Of a stretch of DNA of 64,000 nt, positions 1 to 8,228 are shown in pieces. Source of the DNA: DASXHD01 sp036488725. GTDB lineage: Bacteria; Myxococcota_A; Polyangia; Polyangiales; Polyangiaceae. How positions within the stretch are numbered: position 1 is the stretch's first letter; the number at the start of each line of letters is the position of its first letter. The translations under genes were made by a program, and so were the position numbers. The notes under the pieces are model-generated. The model ran no database searches, had not been told where the DNA came from, and worked only from the letters and a program-made list of their open reading frames with translations. The stretch is from NCBI GenBank assembly GCA_036488725.1, contig DASXHD010000129.1:124001-188000 (forward strand), written 5' to 3'.

Positions 1-240
1 GTCCACCTCGTCACGCCGATTTTCCTCCAGTGGAATTTCTGGATCACGAAGCACTGGTCGGTCCTCGGCGAGCCCGGCGTCGCGATCGCCTTTCCGCTGA
101 GCACGCCGCGCGGTCCCGAGCCGGTGTTCCTCACGCCGGCGCTCTCGGTCGGCGCGCGATACAATTTCAACGACCACGTCACGCTGCTGATGCGCCTCGG
201 CTTCCCGGTGTCGAGCGTGGGCGTTTCATTCTTTTTGTGA
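1..240 (+). CDS. C-terminal end of an outer-membrane barrel-like protein (partial)
   Basis: The reading frame is open from base 1 to a TGA at 238-240 and gives 79 residues, so the gene starts before the window. The visible part alternates polar and hydrophobic residues (VHLVTPIFLQWNFWITKHW, then RYNFNDHVTLLMRLGFPVSS) and ends SFFL, close to the aromatic C-terminus of outer-membrane beta-barrels. A barrel is inference from this pattern; no family is recognised. Its last 15 bases overlap the end of the convergent metallopeptidase gene. Confidence 0.55.
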   Translation, partial: VHLVTPIFLQWNFWITKHWSVLGEPGVAIAFPLSTPRGPEPVFLTPALSVGARYNFNDHVTLLMRLGFPVSSVGVSFFL

Positions 241-1095
241 CCAACCGATTTCGCGCGCGGTCGTCGGACCGACCGCGAGATCGTCGAGCGTGTCGAGGAC
301 GACCTCTTCGCTCGGCGAGATCGGCCGGCCGCGCGCCATGATTTCGACGAACCGCTGCGGGTACCTCGGCACGAGATCGGGCTCGGCGAGGCCGTCGGGG
401 ATCGTCGCGCGCCCGCTCTCGTCGTAGTGATCGGTCGCGTCGAGCGTGTGAAAGAGCTCGTGCGCGATGACCGAGAGCGCGAAGTCGACGGTCCTCTCGT
501 CCAAGTCGACTGTGACGGTGCCGATGCGCCCGCCTTGTTCGCTCGCGCCTTCGATCATGTGCTTCTTGCTTCGCGGAGGCTGCGCGGTCACGTAGATGCG
601 CGAGTCGGCCGCGTCGACCGAGAACGCGCCGCGCGCGTCGACGTCGCTCGCCCAGCGGTGCAGGTCCCACGTGTGGCGCGCGAGGTCGATGATGCCGTCG
701 CCGCGCGGCGCGGGCGGTGGCGGCACGCCGTCGATCGGCCCGTAAAATGTGAACGAGAAAGGCTTGGGCGCCGACGGCCTGTAACGATGGAGCTCGGCGG
801 CGAGTCGATCTTCGAGCGCCGGCGCGCGCTCACGGAGCGCGTCGATCGCGCTCGGTGCGACCGGACCGTCGCGCAAGACGACGACCGCGATCGAAAGCGT
901 GTGGTCCCATGCTTTTCGCGCGTGCCGCGCGTGGACGTCGTGCCAGGCGTAGAGCACGACGACGAGCAGAATCGACGTGAGCACCGCGAGGCGTGCGTGG
1001 TAGAAGCGGCCTCGCTGCGCCATCGCGTTCATTCTACAATGAGCCGATGACGAAGCTCGGCGCCGCCCGATTCGCCGTGGGGCCAGGTCTTTCAT
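226..1095 (-). CDS. Membrane-anchored zinc metallopeptidase-like protein
   Basis: The protein has one N-terminal membrane segment (LAVLTSILLVVVLYAW) and a zinc-protease signature HELFHTLDATDHYD, an HExxH with further Asp/His candidates for a third ligand, as in metzincin-like enzymes. The catalytic part would lie outside the cytoplasmic membrane. I recognise no named family and the substrate is unknown. The start at 1095 overlaps the stop of the upstream TPR lipoprotein gene as ATGA, suggesting coupling. Starts at 1032 or 1023 (MNAM) are also possible and would place the membrane segment closer to the N-terminus. It runs convergently into the first gene. Confidence 0.65.
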   Translation of the reverse strand: MKDLAPRRIGRRRASSSAHCRMNAMAQRGRFYHARLAVLTSILLVVVLYAWHDVHARHARKAWDHTLSIAVVVLRDGPVAPSAIDALRERAPALEDRLAAELHRYRPSAPKPFSFTFYGPIDGVPPPPAPRGDGIIDLARHTWDLHRWASDVDARGAFSVDAADSRIYVTAQPPRSKKHMIEGASEQGGRIGTVTVDLDERTVDFALSVIAHELFHTLDATDHYDESGRATIPDGLAEPDLVPRYPQRFVEIMARGRPISPSEEVVLDTLDDLAVGPTTAREIGWSQKE

Positions 1096-1778
1096 TCTTT
1101 TTGTGAGGCGGCTGCCAGCTTTTCATTCACCTCGAGGAGCCGAGAACGCGCAGCCGGGACGATCCTGGAGTCGGGGTACTCGAGCACTGCCAGATAGGCT
1201 GCGAGCGCCGAGCGATAAGCAGCGGGCTCGCTCGTGCCGCGTGCGAGCTCGAGCTCACCGATCGCAAATTCCGCGAGCGGGACGTACACGGAGTCTGGGT
1301 GTCGTTGAACGAGCTCCGCATATCGGCGCTCGGCGCCGGCGTTGTCGCGAATCGCTTCGTCTTCGATGCCCAGGTAATACAGCACCGCATCGGTGTCTTC
1401 GTAGGCCGGCGCCTCACGCAGAACGGTTTCGTACTGCAGGATCGCGGCGCGCGACGCGCCCTCGACTCCGAGCTTACGCAGTTGAACGTAGGCCTCCGCG
1501 AGTCTGTCGTGGACCGTGGCTGGCGCCGGCTGGGCGGCGCCTGCGAGATATTGTTCGAGACGCTGTCGCTCGTTTTCGAGCGCCGCGAACGCCCGACGTG
1601 TCGGCCGCGGCCGCGTGTCGCGCAGCTCCATGATGGGCGGCAGGGGCGTCGCTTTCACGCGGACCGGCGCGGCCCGAATCGACGTCGATGGGGCTGGCAG
1701 CGGTTGGATTGGCTCGACCGCGGGGCGCGCGTCCGCGGCGGCGCACCCAACGATCACGACCCAGACCATCCAGCGCAT
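1092..1778 (-). CDS. TPR-containing lipoprotein
   Basis: A 228-residue protein beginning with a lipoprotein signal (MRWMVWVVIVGCAAA; Cys about residue 12), then a Pro-rich linker and a helical region. The second half has tetratricopeptide-like repeats (AVLYYLGIEDEAIRDNAGAE, PDSVYVPLAEFAIGELELAR, AYRSALAAYLAVLEYPDSR). Such proteins are usually scaffold partners in the periplasm or at the outer membrane. It is the first gene of a two-gene minus-strand unit with the metallopeptidase and is divergent, with a 79-bp gap, from a DctP-type binding protein. A link to TPR-associated TRAP systems is conceivable but rests only on adjacency. Confidence 0.7.
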   Translation of the reverse strand: MRWMVWVVIVGCAAADARPAVEPIQPLPAPSTSIRAAPVRVKATPLPPIMELRDTRPRPTRRAFAALENERQRLEQYLAGAAQPAPATVHDRLAEAYVQLRKLGVEGASRAAILQYETVLREAPAYEDTDAVLYYLGIEDEAIRDNAGAERRYAELVQRHPDSVYVPLAEFAIGELELARGTSEPAAYRSALAAYLAVLEYPDSRIVPAARSRLLEVNEKLAAASQKE

Positions 1779-1857
1779 CCTTCGTCGGACGGTCTGCTGA
1801 CAGAAGTTCTTGGGTTCGCCGGGCGTCTCGATTCACCAGGCGCGCTAGACTGCGGGC

Positions 1858-2844
1858 ATGAGGACCATTGGCGCTCGTCTGGGTGCGCTCCTGCTCGGAG
1901 TCGCGATCGCCGGCAGTGCGCTCGCCGATCCACAGACGATCAAAATCGGGACGCTCGCGCCGCCCGATTCGCCTTGGGGCCACGTCTTCAAAGTATGGAA
2001 GCGCGCGGTCTCGGAGCGCTCGTCGGGCGCGATCGACCTTCAGTTTTTTTGGAACGGCCAGCAAGGCGACGATCGCGCGATGGTCGGAAAGATCCGCACC
2101 GGCCAGCTCGACGGCGCCACGCTCGCGGGCGCGGGGCTCGGCGAAATCGATCGCCAGGTGCTCGTCCTCCAACTCCCTGGGCTCTTTCGCGAGTGGAGCA
2201 AGCTCGACGCCGCGCGCGCCGACATGCACGCGCGCTTCGACGCGTCGTTCGAGCGCCAGGGTTTTCAAGTTCTCGGTTGGGGCGACGTCGGCCGCGCGCA
2301 CACGATGAGCAAAGGCTTCGCCGTGCGCGTGCCGAGCGACGTGAAGCATCGACGCACGCTCTACCTGCCCGGCGATCCGATCGCGCCGGTCGTATTTTCG
2401 CTCATCGGCGACGTGACGCCGCGCCAAGTCGCCGTGCCCGAAATTCTACCGGGCCTCACGAGCGGCTCGATCGACTTGCTCACCGCGCCGCCGCTCGTGG
2501 CCGAGCAGCTGCAGTGGGCGAGCCGGCTCGACACCATCGGCGAGGACGTCGCCGGCATCGGCATCGGCGCGCTCGTCTTCTCGACCGCGCGCTATCGCGC
2601 GATCCCGGCCGACGCCAAAGCGATCCTCGCCGACACGGGACGCGTCGCGAGCGAAGCGCTCACGCGCCGCATCCGCGCCGAGGACGACGCTGCGCTCGTG
2701 CGCCTCGAGGGCCGCATGACGCACTACGCGCTCACCGCTTCGCAGAAAGCCGAGTGGGAAAAGCTCTTCGTCGACACCGCGCGCCATCTCCGCGGCGCGG
2801 TCTTCGACGCCGCGACGTTCGACGAAGCCGTGCGTCACCGCTAG
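1858..2844 (+). CDS. dctP: TRAP-type (DctP family) periplasmic solute-binding protein
   Basis: A 328-residue protein with a Sec signal peptide (about residues 1-23, cleaved after GSALA) and the family N-terminus TIKIGTLAPPDSPWGHVFKVW. DctP-family proteins bind organic acids, often carboxylates, in the periplasm and hand them to a DctQM membrane unit. No dctQ or dctM gene is present in this window, so the transporter is orphaned here or encoded elsewhere. The stop codon overlaps the stop of the convergent thiolase gene (CTAG). The ligand cannot be predicted from the sequence. Confidence 0.85.
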   Translation: MRTIGARLGALLLGVAIAGSALADPQTIKIGTLAPPDSPWGHVFKVWKRAVSERSSGAIDLQFFWNGQQGDDRAMVGKIRTGQLDGATLAGAGLGEIDRQVLVLQLPGLFREWSKLDAARADMHARFDASFERQGFQVLGWGDVGRAHTMSKGFAVRVPSDVKHRRTLYLPGDPIAPVVFSLIGDVTPRQVAVPEILPGLTSGSIDLLTAPPLVAEQLQWASRLDTIGEDVAGIGIGALVFSTARYRAIPADAKAILADTGRVASEALTRRIRAEDDAALVRLEGRMTHYALTASQKAEWEKLFVDTARHLRGAVFDAATFDEAVRHR

Positions 2845-4001
2845 CGCTCGACGAGCCCGGCCGCGCCCATGCCGCCGCCGATGCACATCGTGACGATCGC
2901 GCGCTTGCCTTTGCGCCGGCGAAGCTCGTGGGCCGCGGTCGCGACGAGCTTGGCGCCCGTGCATCCCAATGGGTGACCGAGCGCGATCGCGCCGCCGTTG
3001 ACGTTGAGCTTCTCCGCCGGGATGCCCAATTCGCGTGCACAATACACGGATTGGCTCGCGAAGGCCTCGTTCATTTCGATGAGATCGACGTCGGCGAGCG
3101 TGAGCTTCGTCTTCGCGAGGAGCTTCTTCACAGCGGGGAGCGGGCCGATGCCCATGATCGCCGGGTCGACGCCGACGCTCACGAACGCGCGGAAATGCAC
3201 GAGCGGCTCGAGGCCGAGCTCTTTCGCCTTGTCTGCCGTCATCACGAGCGACGCCGCGGCGCCGTCGGAGAGCGGCGAGCTGTTGCCGGCGGTGACCCAG
3301 CCGGTCTGCGTGAACGCAGGCTTGAGCGCCGCGAGGCCTTCTTTCGTCGTGTCGGGGCGGGGGAGCTCGTCGCGCACGAAATCGAATTCGACGCGTTTGT
3401 CGCCGTCGTATTTCACGCCCTTCACCGGGACGATCTCTTCGGCGAAGCGCTTGGCTTCGATCGCCGCGGTCGCTTTCTTTTGGCTGCCGAGCGCGAACTC
3501 GTCTTGCTGCTCGCGCGTGATGCCGAATTTCTTCGCGACGTTTTCGGCGGTGATGCCCATCGGCGTGTAGACGTCGGGGCAGTCGCGCATCGCGCGCGGC
3601 GAGGCCGATAGCTTGTTGCCGGTCATCGGCACCATCGACATCGACTCGACACCGCCCGCGAGGACGATGTCGTAGCTGCCGAACGCGACCGAGCTCGCCG
3701 CGATCGCGATCGCTTGGAGGCCGCTCGAGCAAAAACGGTTGATCGTCATCGCGCTCGTTTCGATCGGGAGGCCCCCGAGCAGCGCGGCGACGCGCGCGAC
3801 GTTGAGGCCTTGCTCGCCCTCGGGCATCGCGCAGCCGAGGACGACGTCCTCGATCATTTCGGGCTTCACCTGCGGCACGCGCGCGAGCAAGCCCGCGATC
3901 ACCTCGCCGGCGAGCTCGTCCGGACGCTTTTGCGCGAGCGAGCCCTTCAGCGCGCGGCCGACGGCCGAGCGAACCGCTTCCACGATGACGACGTCTTTCA
4001 T
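2841..4001 (-). CDS. fadA: Thiolase (acetyl-CoA acyltransferase / acetyltransferase)
   Basis: A 386-residue thiolase, normal length. It shows the acyl-accepting Cys in NRFCSSGLQAIA near residue 90, the His motif in GGAIALGHPLGCTGA and the C-terminal base Cys in TMCIGGGMGAA. It performs the thiolytic step of beta-oxidation or, in reverse, condenses acetyl-CoA; the sequence alone does not separate the two. ATG 3999-4001 overlaps the polX stop (ATGA), so it is translated behind polX, an odd partnership. The matching hydratase/dehydrogenase gene lies 11 kb away at 15002-17317. The Val-Tyr-Cys-Ala stretch at 3035-3047 uses unusual A/T-rich codons (see findings). Confidence 0.93.
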   Translation of the reverse strand: MKDVVIVEAVRSAVGRALKGSLAQKRPDELAGEVIAGLLARVPQVKPEMIEDVVLGCAMPEGEQGLNVARVAALLGGLPIETSAMTINRFCSSGLQAIAIAASSVAFGSYDIVLAGGVESMSMVPMTGNKLSASPRAMRDCPDVYTPMGITAENVAKKFGITREQQDEFALGSQKKATAAIEAKRFAEEIVPVKGVKYDGDKRVEFDFVRDELPRPDTTKEGLAALKPAFTQTGWVTAGNSSPLSDGAAASLVMTADKAKELGLEPLVHFRAFVSVGVDPAIMGIGPLPAVKKLLAKTKLTLADVDLIEMNEAFASQSVYCARELGIPAEKLNVNGGAIALGHPLGCTGAKLVATAAHELRRRKGKRAIVTMCIGGGMGAAGLVER

Positions 4002-5653
4002 GGGTGAGGACGATAGTGCCGCTGGCGCCGGACGCAAGCCGCCGCGTTGAGAGGACGCACGCACGCCGCGAACGCGTCCGCGTCGAGCGTGTTCAGCACC
4101 TCGGCCGCGCGTAGGCCGGCGCGCTGCGCCATCAAGACCCCCCAGCGAACGTTCGCGAGCTCGCGGGTCGCGTGCGCGTCGACCGAGATCACGAACAGAA
4201 TGCCGCGCGCGTGCGCGCGCTTCGCCCACTCGGGCGCCATGTCGAGACGAAACGAGTCGCCGTTGAGCTCGATCGCCACGCGCGACTCGGCCGCCACGTC
4301 GAGGATCGCTTCGACGTCGCACGCGACCGGCGGCCGATGAAGCAAGATGCGCCCGAGCGCGTGCCCCCAAATCTTGAAGAGCGGGTGACGCATCGCTCGA
4401 ATGATTCGCTCGGTCGTCGCGCGCGCGTCGAGGTGATAGCGGTTGTGAATGCTCGCGACGATGACGTCGAGCTGCTCGAGGATCTCGTCGGGATAATCGA
4501 GCGCCCCGTCGCGAAGGATGTCCGACTCGGTGCCGCGCAAGATGCGAATGCCCACTTTTTCCTGGGCCTCCGCGATGGCGTCCCACTGCCGCGCGAGCCG
4601 GTCGATCTCGACGCCGTTCGCGTAAAACGCGGTCGGCGAGTGATCGGTGATCGTGATGAACTCCATCCCGAGCGCTTCGGCGGCCTGCGCCATCGCGAGG
4701 ACCGTGTCCTTGCCGTCGGAGAAATCGGTGTGGCAGTGGACCATGCCGCGAATGTCCGAGACCTCGACGAGCTTCGGGATGCGGTGGGCGCGAGCGAGCG
4801 CGATTTCGCCGTTGCCGTCGCGCATCGGGGGTGGGACCCATTGCATCCCAGCGTTCGCGTAGACCTCTTCTTCGGTTCGGCCTCGGAGCTCGCCGAGCGC
4901 GGCGACGTGCGCGTCGGACCCGGTGAGCCGAACGAGCGCGACCGCGTGCTCGCGCGGCGGCGCGGTGTGGAGCTCGACCCGGACGCCCTCGGCGGTGCGG
5001 CCCGAACCGACCTTGCGAAACTTCGCGAAGCGCGCGGCGATCGGCTCGGGCGCGTCGGTTGCGGCGAGAAAATCGATCGCGTCGATCACCTCGAGCCCGC
5101 GCCGCACTTGACCGACGACCTCGACCTCGCCGCCCACGTGCGCGATCACGTCGGCCGCGAGATCGGCGGCCCGCCGCAAGACCATTCGCCCGCGCTGCTG
5201 CGCACGCAGATCCATTTCTCGCAAGATGCGCGCTTCGGTCTTTTCGGTGAAGCCTGGCAGCTCGCGCAGCGTCCCGCGCTTGGCCGCGTCGACGAGCGCG
5301 TCGACGTCGCGGATGCCGGCGGCGCTGAGCGTCGCGACGGCGCGCTTGCCGAGCTTCGGACCGCGGGCGAGCGCGAGCGCGCCCTCGGGCAGGTCCGCGC
5401 GCAGCGACTCGAGAAACTTCGACGTGCCGCTCACGCGAATCTCCTCGATGATCGACGCGAGCCGCGTGCCGATGCCCGGGATTTCGGTGAGCCGTCCCTC
5501 GTCGACGAAACGCGGCAGGTCCCCGCGAAATGCTTCGATCGCGTCCGCGCCTCGTTCGTACGCCGCGACGCGATGCGTATTTTCTCCGCGCATGCGAAGC
5601 CCGGCCGCGATCTCGCGCAGTGCCTCGGCCACGGTCTCGTCGAGCTCGGCCAC
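3998..5653 (-). CDS. polX: PolX-type protein with PHP domain; polymerase site degenerate
   Basis: The order is helix-hairpin-helix region (LTEIPGIGTRLASIIEEI), polymerase-X palm, then a C-terminal PHP phosphoesterase domain with metal ligands in VHCHTDFSDGKDT, ITDHSPTAFYANG, SIHNRYH and VISVDAHAT. Bacterial PolX enzymes act in base-excision repair with the PHP domain giving 3'-5' exonuclease. Here the palm motif normally RRGKETVGDIDIL reads RRGLEVIDAIDFL, so the first catalytic Asp is Ala. The exonuclease half looks intact. I choose GTG 5651-5653 (VAELDETVAEAL), where family N-termini begin; the frame stays open further upstream but would run into the divergent gene at 5704. The stop overlaps the thiolase start. 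Confidence 0.85.
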   Translation of the reverse strand: MAELDETVAEALREIAAGLRMRGENTHRVAAYERGADAIEAFRGDLPRFVDEGRLTEIPGIGTRLASIIEEIRVSGTSKFLESLRADLPEGALALARGPKLGKRAVATLSAAGIRDVDALVDAAKRGTLRELPGFTEKTEARILREMDLRAQQRGRMVLRRAADLAADVIAHVGGEVEVVGQVRRGLEVIDAIDFLAATDAPEPIAARFAKFRKVGSGRTAEGVRVELHTAPPREHAVALVRLTGSDAHVAALGELRGRTEEEVYANAGMQWVPPPMRDGNGEIALARAHRIPKLVEVSDIRGMVHCHTDFSDGKDTVLAMAQAAEALGMEFITITDHSPTAFYANGVEIDRLARQWDAIAEAQEKVGIRILRGTESDILRDGALDYPDEILEQLDVIVASIHNRYHLDARATTERIIRAMRHPLFKIWGHALGRILLHRPPVACDVEAILDVAAESRVAIELNGDSFRLDMAPEWAKRAHARGILFVISVDAHATRELANVRWGVLMAQRAGLRAAEVLNTLDADAFAACVRPLNAAACVRRQRHYRPHP

Positions 5654-5703
5654 GCTCGGATCGAAGCACTCGCCGTGCCCGACGGCGATGCTAGAGTCGG
5701 CGC

Positions 5704-6864
5704 ATGAACAAGCTCTTCCTTTTCGTAACCGTTGGGGCAGCGCTCTGCGCCGCATACGCGTGCGGCGGACAAACGGGCGACGGTGGCGACGCGGGCGACG
5801 CGGGCGGCGGCGACGTCGCCGTCGACGTGAAGCCGGACGTCTCGCAAAAAGACGGCGGCGGACCCGACGTCGCGCAAGACGCCGATGCGGCGCCGCCGAC
5901 TGACGCAGGCCCGACGCCTCCGCCGCCGCCCGACGGTGGCGCGCCGACGAGCAACGTCCTCACGTTCGCGATCCAGACCGTTTCCCTCGGCGAAGCGGAT
6001 CGCGCCGGCACGCCGTCGCCGAGCGCGTGGAAAAATTACGGCTACGACGTCGACGGCCTCGTGACGACGTCGAGCGACACCAACGTCTGCACGCTTCACA
6101 CGGGCGCGCCGAAAGCAAACCAGGCCGACGGCACGGGCGGCATCGACAACGCGTGGGGCGCGGTGCTCTTGCCGATCCTCGAGACGGCGGCGAGCCTGCC
6201 GACGCCGTCGGCGACCGAGTCCGCCGCGATCGACTCCGGCATTTGGACGATGCAAATCCAAGTCACCGGGCTGTCCGACGATCCGCAGCAAAACGCGCTC
6301 GGTCTCTCCTCGCAAATCTTCTTGAGCGGTCAGTACCCGAGCGGAACGCCGGCATTCGACATGACGACGGATTGGCCCGTGCTCTCGACCTCGGTCGTCG
6401 ACGGCCAAACGATCGCGAGCGGGTCGACCGTGAAATTCGCGTCGTCGTACGTGTCGAATGGCACGTTCGTGAGCGGCGCCGGGCCGGGCGTGCTCGTCTT
6501 CACGCTCAGCTTCGGCGGCGCGGCGCTACCCATCACGATTCACGACGCCGTCCTCACGTTCGACCACGTCGATCACGCCGACGCCGCCGACGGCACGATC
6601 TCGGGCGTGATCGACACGCAAGAGTTCATCGACACGATGCAAGTCGTCGCCGGCACGATCTCGCAGTCGCTCTGCGGCTCCGCGTTCGACGGCATCGCCG
6701 AACAACTTCGCCAGGCCCAAGACATCCTCCAAGACGGGACGAACACGGCCGGCGTCTCTTGCGACGGGATTTCGATCGGCCTCGGTTTCACGGCGAAGCT
6801 CGTCGCGAATCCGACCACCGTGGTGCAGGCCCCGCCGCCGCCGCCCAATCCGTGCGGCGACTGA
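5704..6864 (+). CDS. Predicted lipoprotein, unknown function
   Basis: A 386-residue protein with a lipoprotein signal (MNKLFLFVTVGAALCAAYACGG), a low-complexity Asp/Gly/Ala/Pro linker of about 60 residues, then a globular part rich in Gly, Thr, Ser and beta-prone segments. It ends in a Pro run and CGD. No known domain is recognised. The style (long disordered tether after the lipid anchor) is shared with many genes of this window. It is divergent from polX with 50 bp between the starts and ends 110 bp before the kinase gene. Confidence 0.75.
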   Translation: MNKLFLFVTVGAALCAAYACGGQTGDGGDAGDAGGGDVAVDVKPDVSQKDGGGPDVAQDADAAPPTDAGPTPPPPPDGGAPTSNVLTFAIQTVSLGEADRAGTPSPSAWKNYGYDVDGLVTTSSDTNVCTLHTGAPKANQADGTGGIDNAWGAVLLPILETAASLPTPSATESAAIDSGIWTMQIQVTGLSDDPQQNALGLSSQIFLSGQYPSGTPAFDMTTDWPVLSTSVVDGQTIASGSTVKFASSYVSNGTFVSGAGPGVLVFTLSFGGAALPITIHDAVLTFDHVDHADAADGTISGVIDTQEFIDTMQVVAGTISQSLCGSAFDGIAEQLRQAQDILQDGTNTAGVSCDGISIGLGFTAKLVANPTTVVQAPPPPPNPCGD

Positions 6865-6879
6865 GACGCGCGATCGAAG

Positions 6880-6895
6880 CGATCGCATGCGATCG
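6880..6895. promoter_or_regulatory. 16-bp perfect palindrome upstream of the kinase gene
   Basis: CGATCGCATGCGATCG reads identically on both strands and lies 15 bases after the lipoprotein stop and 80 bases before the kinase start. A dimeric regulator site is possible. CG/GATC-rich palindromes are cheap in this base composition, so confidence in function is low. Confidence 0.25.
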
Positions 6896-6945
6896 TCGCG
6901 ATCGGCGGCGGATGGAAAAATCCGCTGGATTTCTCGTCGTTCGCA

Positions 6946-6962
6946 TTGGCCGGCGGCTTGCA
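6946..6962 (+). promoter_or_regulatory. Possible sigma-54-type -24/-12 element
   Basis: TTGGCCGGCGGCTTGCA has the invariant GG and GC separated by ten bases, as in sigma-54 promoters, but only partial match elsewhere. Transcription would begin about two bases before the kinase ATG at 6975, which has no visible Shine-Dalgarno sequence, so the mRNA would be nearly leaderless. This is a weak, single-site match. Confidence 0.25.
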
Positions 6963-6974
6963 CTCTGATTGCTC

Positions 6975-8189
6975 ATGGATCGCATCGCGGGGAAATACGA
7001 TCTCGTCCGGCTGATTGGGCGCGGCGGCATGGGCTCGGTCTGGGAGGCGCGGCACGCGACGCTCGGCACGCGCGTCGCGATCAAATTCATCGAGGCCGAT
7101 CTCGCGCGGAACGGCGAGCTGCGGCGGAGATTCGAGATCGAGGCGCGCGCGGCGGCGTCGCTCGAGTCGCGCTACGTGCTCCGCGTCCACGATCACGGCA
7201 TCACCGACGACGACCGCCCGTTCATCGTGATGGAGCACCTCGTCGGCGAGTCGCTCGCAGCGCGCGCCTCCCGCGGCCCGATGGCGCTCGCCGACGTCGC
7301 GAGCGTCGTCCAGCAAGTCGCGCGCGGTCTCGCGCAAGCGCACGAGCGCGGCATCGTCCACCGCGATCTCAAGCTCGAAAATATTTTCCTCTCGCACACC
7401 GACGACGAAGAGGTCGCGAAGGTCGTCGACTTCGGAATCGCGAAGGTCTCGCCTCGTCACTATCTGGAAGCGAGCGAAGCGACGACGACGCGCAGCGGGA
7501 CGCTCCTCGGTACGCCGTTCTACATGTCGCCCGAGCAGGCGCGCGGCTTGACCATCGATCACCGAAGCGACTTGTGGTCGCTCGGCGTCATCGTCTTTCG
7601 CTGCGTCCTCGGGCGGTTTCCGTTCGAAGGCAGCTCGATCGGCGATTTGCTCGTCAAGATTTGTGTCGAGCGTTCGATCCTTCCGAGCGAAATCGATCCG
7701 TCGCTGCCGCCGGCGTTCGATGCGTGGATGCAGTGCGCGCTCGCTCGCGATCCGGCGCTTCGGTTCGCGTCGGCGCGGACGATGGCGGATGCGCTTTCGG
7801 CGCTCGCGGGTGTCGAGCCGCGATCGTGGCGCGCGCCGGCGGCGCTCGAGCTCGCCAAGACCGTGCCTTCGTTGCCGCCCGTCGCGCTGCCGACGCCGGT
7901 GGGCGCGTACGCGACGGTGCCGCCGCCGAAGCCGAAGTCTCGGTGGGCGACGGGCCTCGCGGTGCTCGCGGCGGTCGCGGGTTTCACGATCGGAAGCTGG
8001 CGCGTGGCGCACGTCGCCGACCACCCCGTCGCCGCGTCGAGCCCGCCGCCGGCCATCACGGAGCCGATCGTGTCGGCGAGCGCGTCGGCGAGCGCGGCGC
8101 CCGTCGTGCCGGTCGCGTCGGCGACACCTGCGCCGGCGCGCGTGCGCGAGAAACCGGTGCACCGCCGTGACATCCTCCTCGAGCGGTGA
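6975..8189 (+). CDS. Transmembrane Ser/Thr protein kinase
   Basis: A 404-residue Hanks-type kinase with the glycine loop GRGGMGSV (about residues 15-22), catalytic Lys in VAIKF (residue 37), HRDLKLEN, VVDFGIAK and the TPFYMSPEQ activation segment, all intact. After the kinase domain (about residues 1-275) come a Pro-rich stretch, one membrane segment (WATGLAVLAAVAGFTIGSW) and a short Ala/Pro/Ser-rich extracytoplasmic tail with no sensor domain I recognise. It probably phosphorylates cytoplasmic proteins in a signalling cascade. I use ATG 6975 rather than TTG 6969. The two lipoprotein genes downstream may share its transcript. Confidence 0.92.
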   Translation: MDRIAGKYDLVRLIGRGGMGSVWEARHATLGTRVAIKFIEADLARNGELRRRFEIEARAAASLESRYVLRVHDHGITDDDRPFIVMEHLVGESLAARASRGPMALADVASVVQQVARGLAQAHERGIVHRDLKLENIFLSHTDDEEVAKVVDFGIAKVSPRHYLEASEATTTRSGTLLGTPFYMSPEQARGLTIDHRSDLWSLGVIVFRCVLGRFPFEGSSIGDLLVKICVERSILPSEIDPSLPPAFDAWMQCALARDPALRFASARTMADALSALAGVEPRSWRAPAALELAKTVPSLPPVALPTPVGAYATVPPPKPKSRWATGLAVLAAVAGFTIGSWRVAHVADHPVAASSPPPAITEPIVSASASASAAPVVPVASATPAPARVREKPVHRRDILLER

Positions 8190-8228
8190 GCGGCGTCACA
8201 CTCGCGGTCCCTCGCGCGACGAAGGGAC

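Noticed and set aside
1299..3611. A 770-codon plus-strand open frame rich in Arg and Ala
   Set aside because: It runs antisense to the TPR gene and the thiolase and across dctP in another frame. Such long shadows are expected in high-GC genes; composition is not protein-like.
5654..5755. Longer PolX start at 5755
   Set aside because: It would cover the divergent lipoprotein start at 5704, and the extra residues do not match PolX N-termini.
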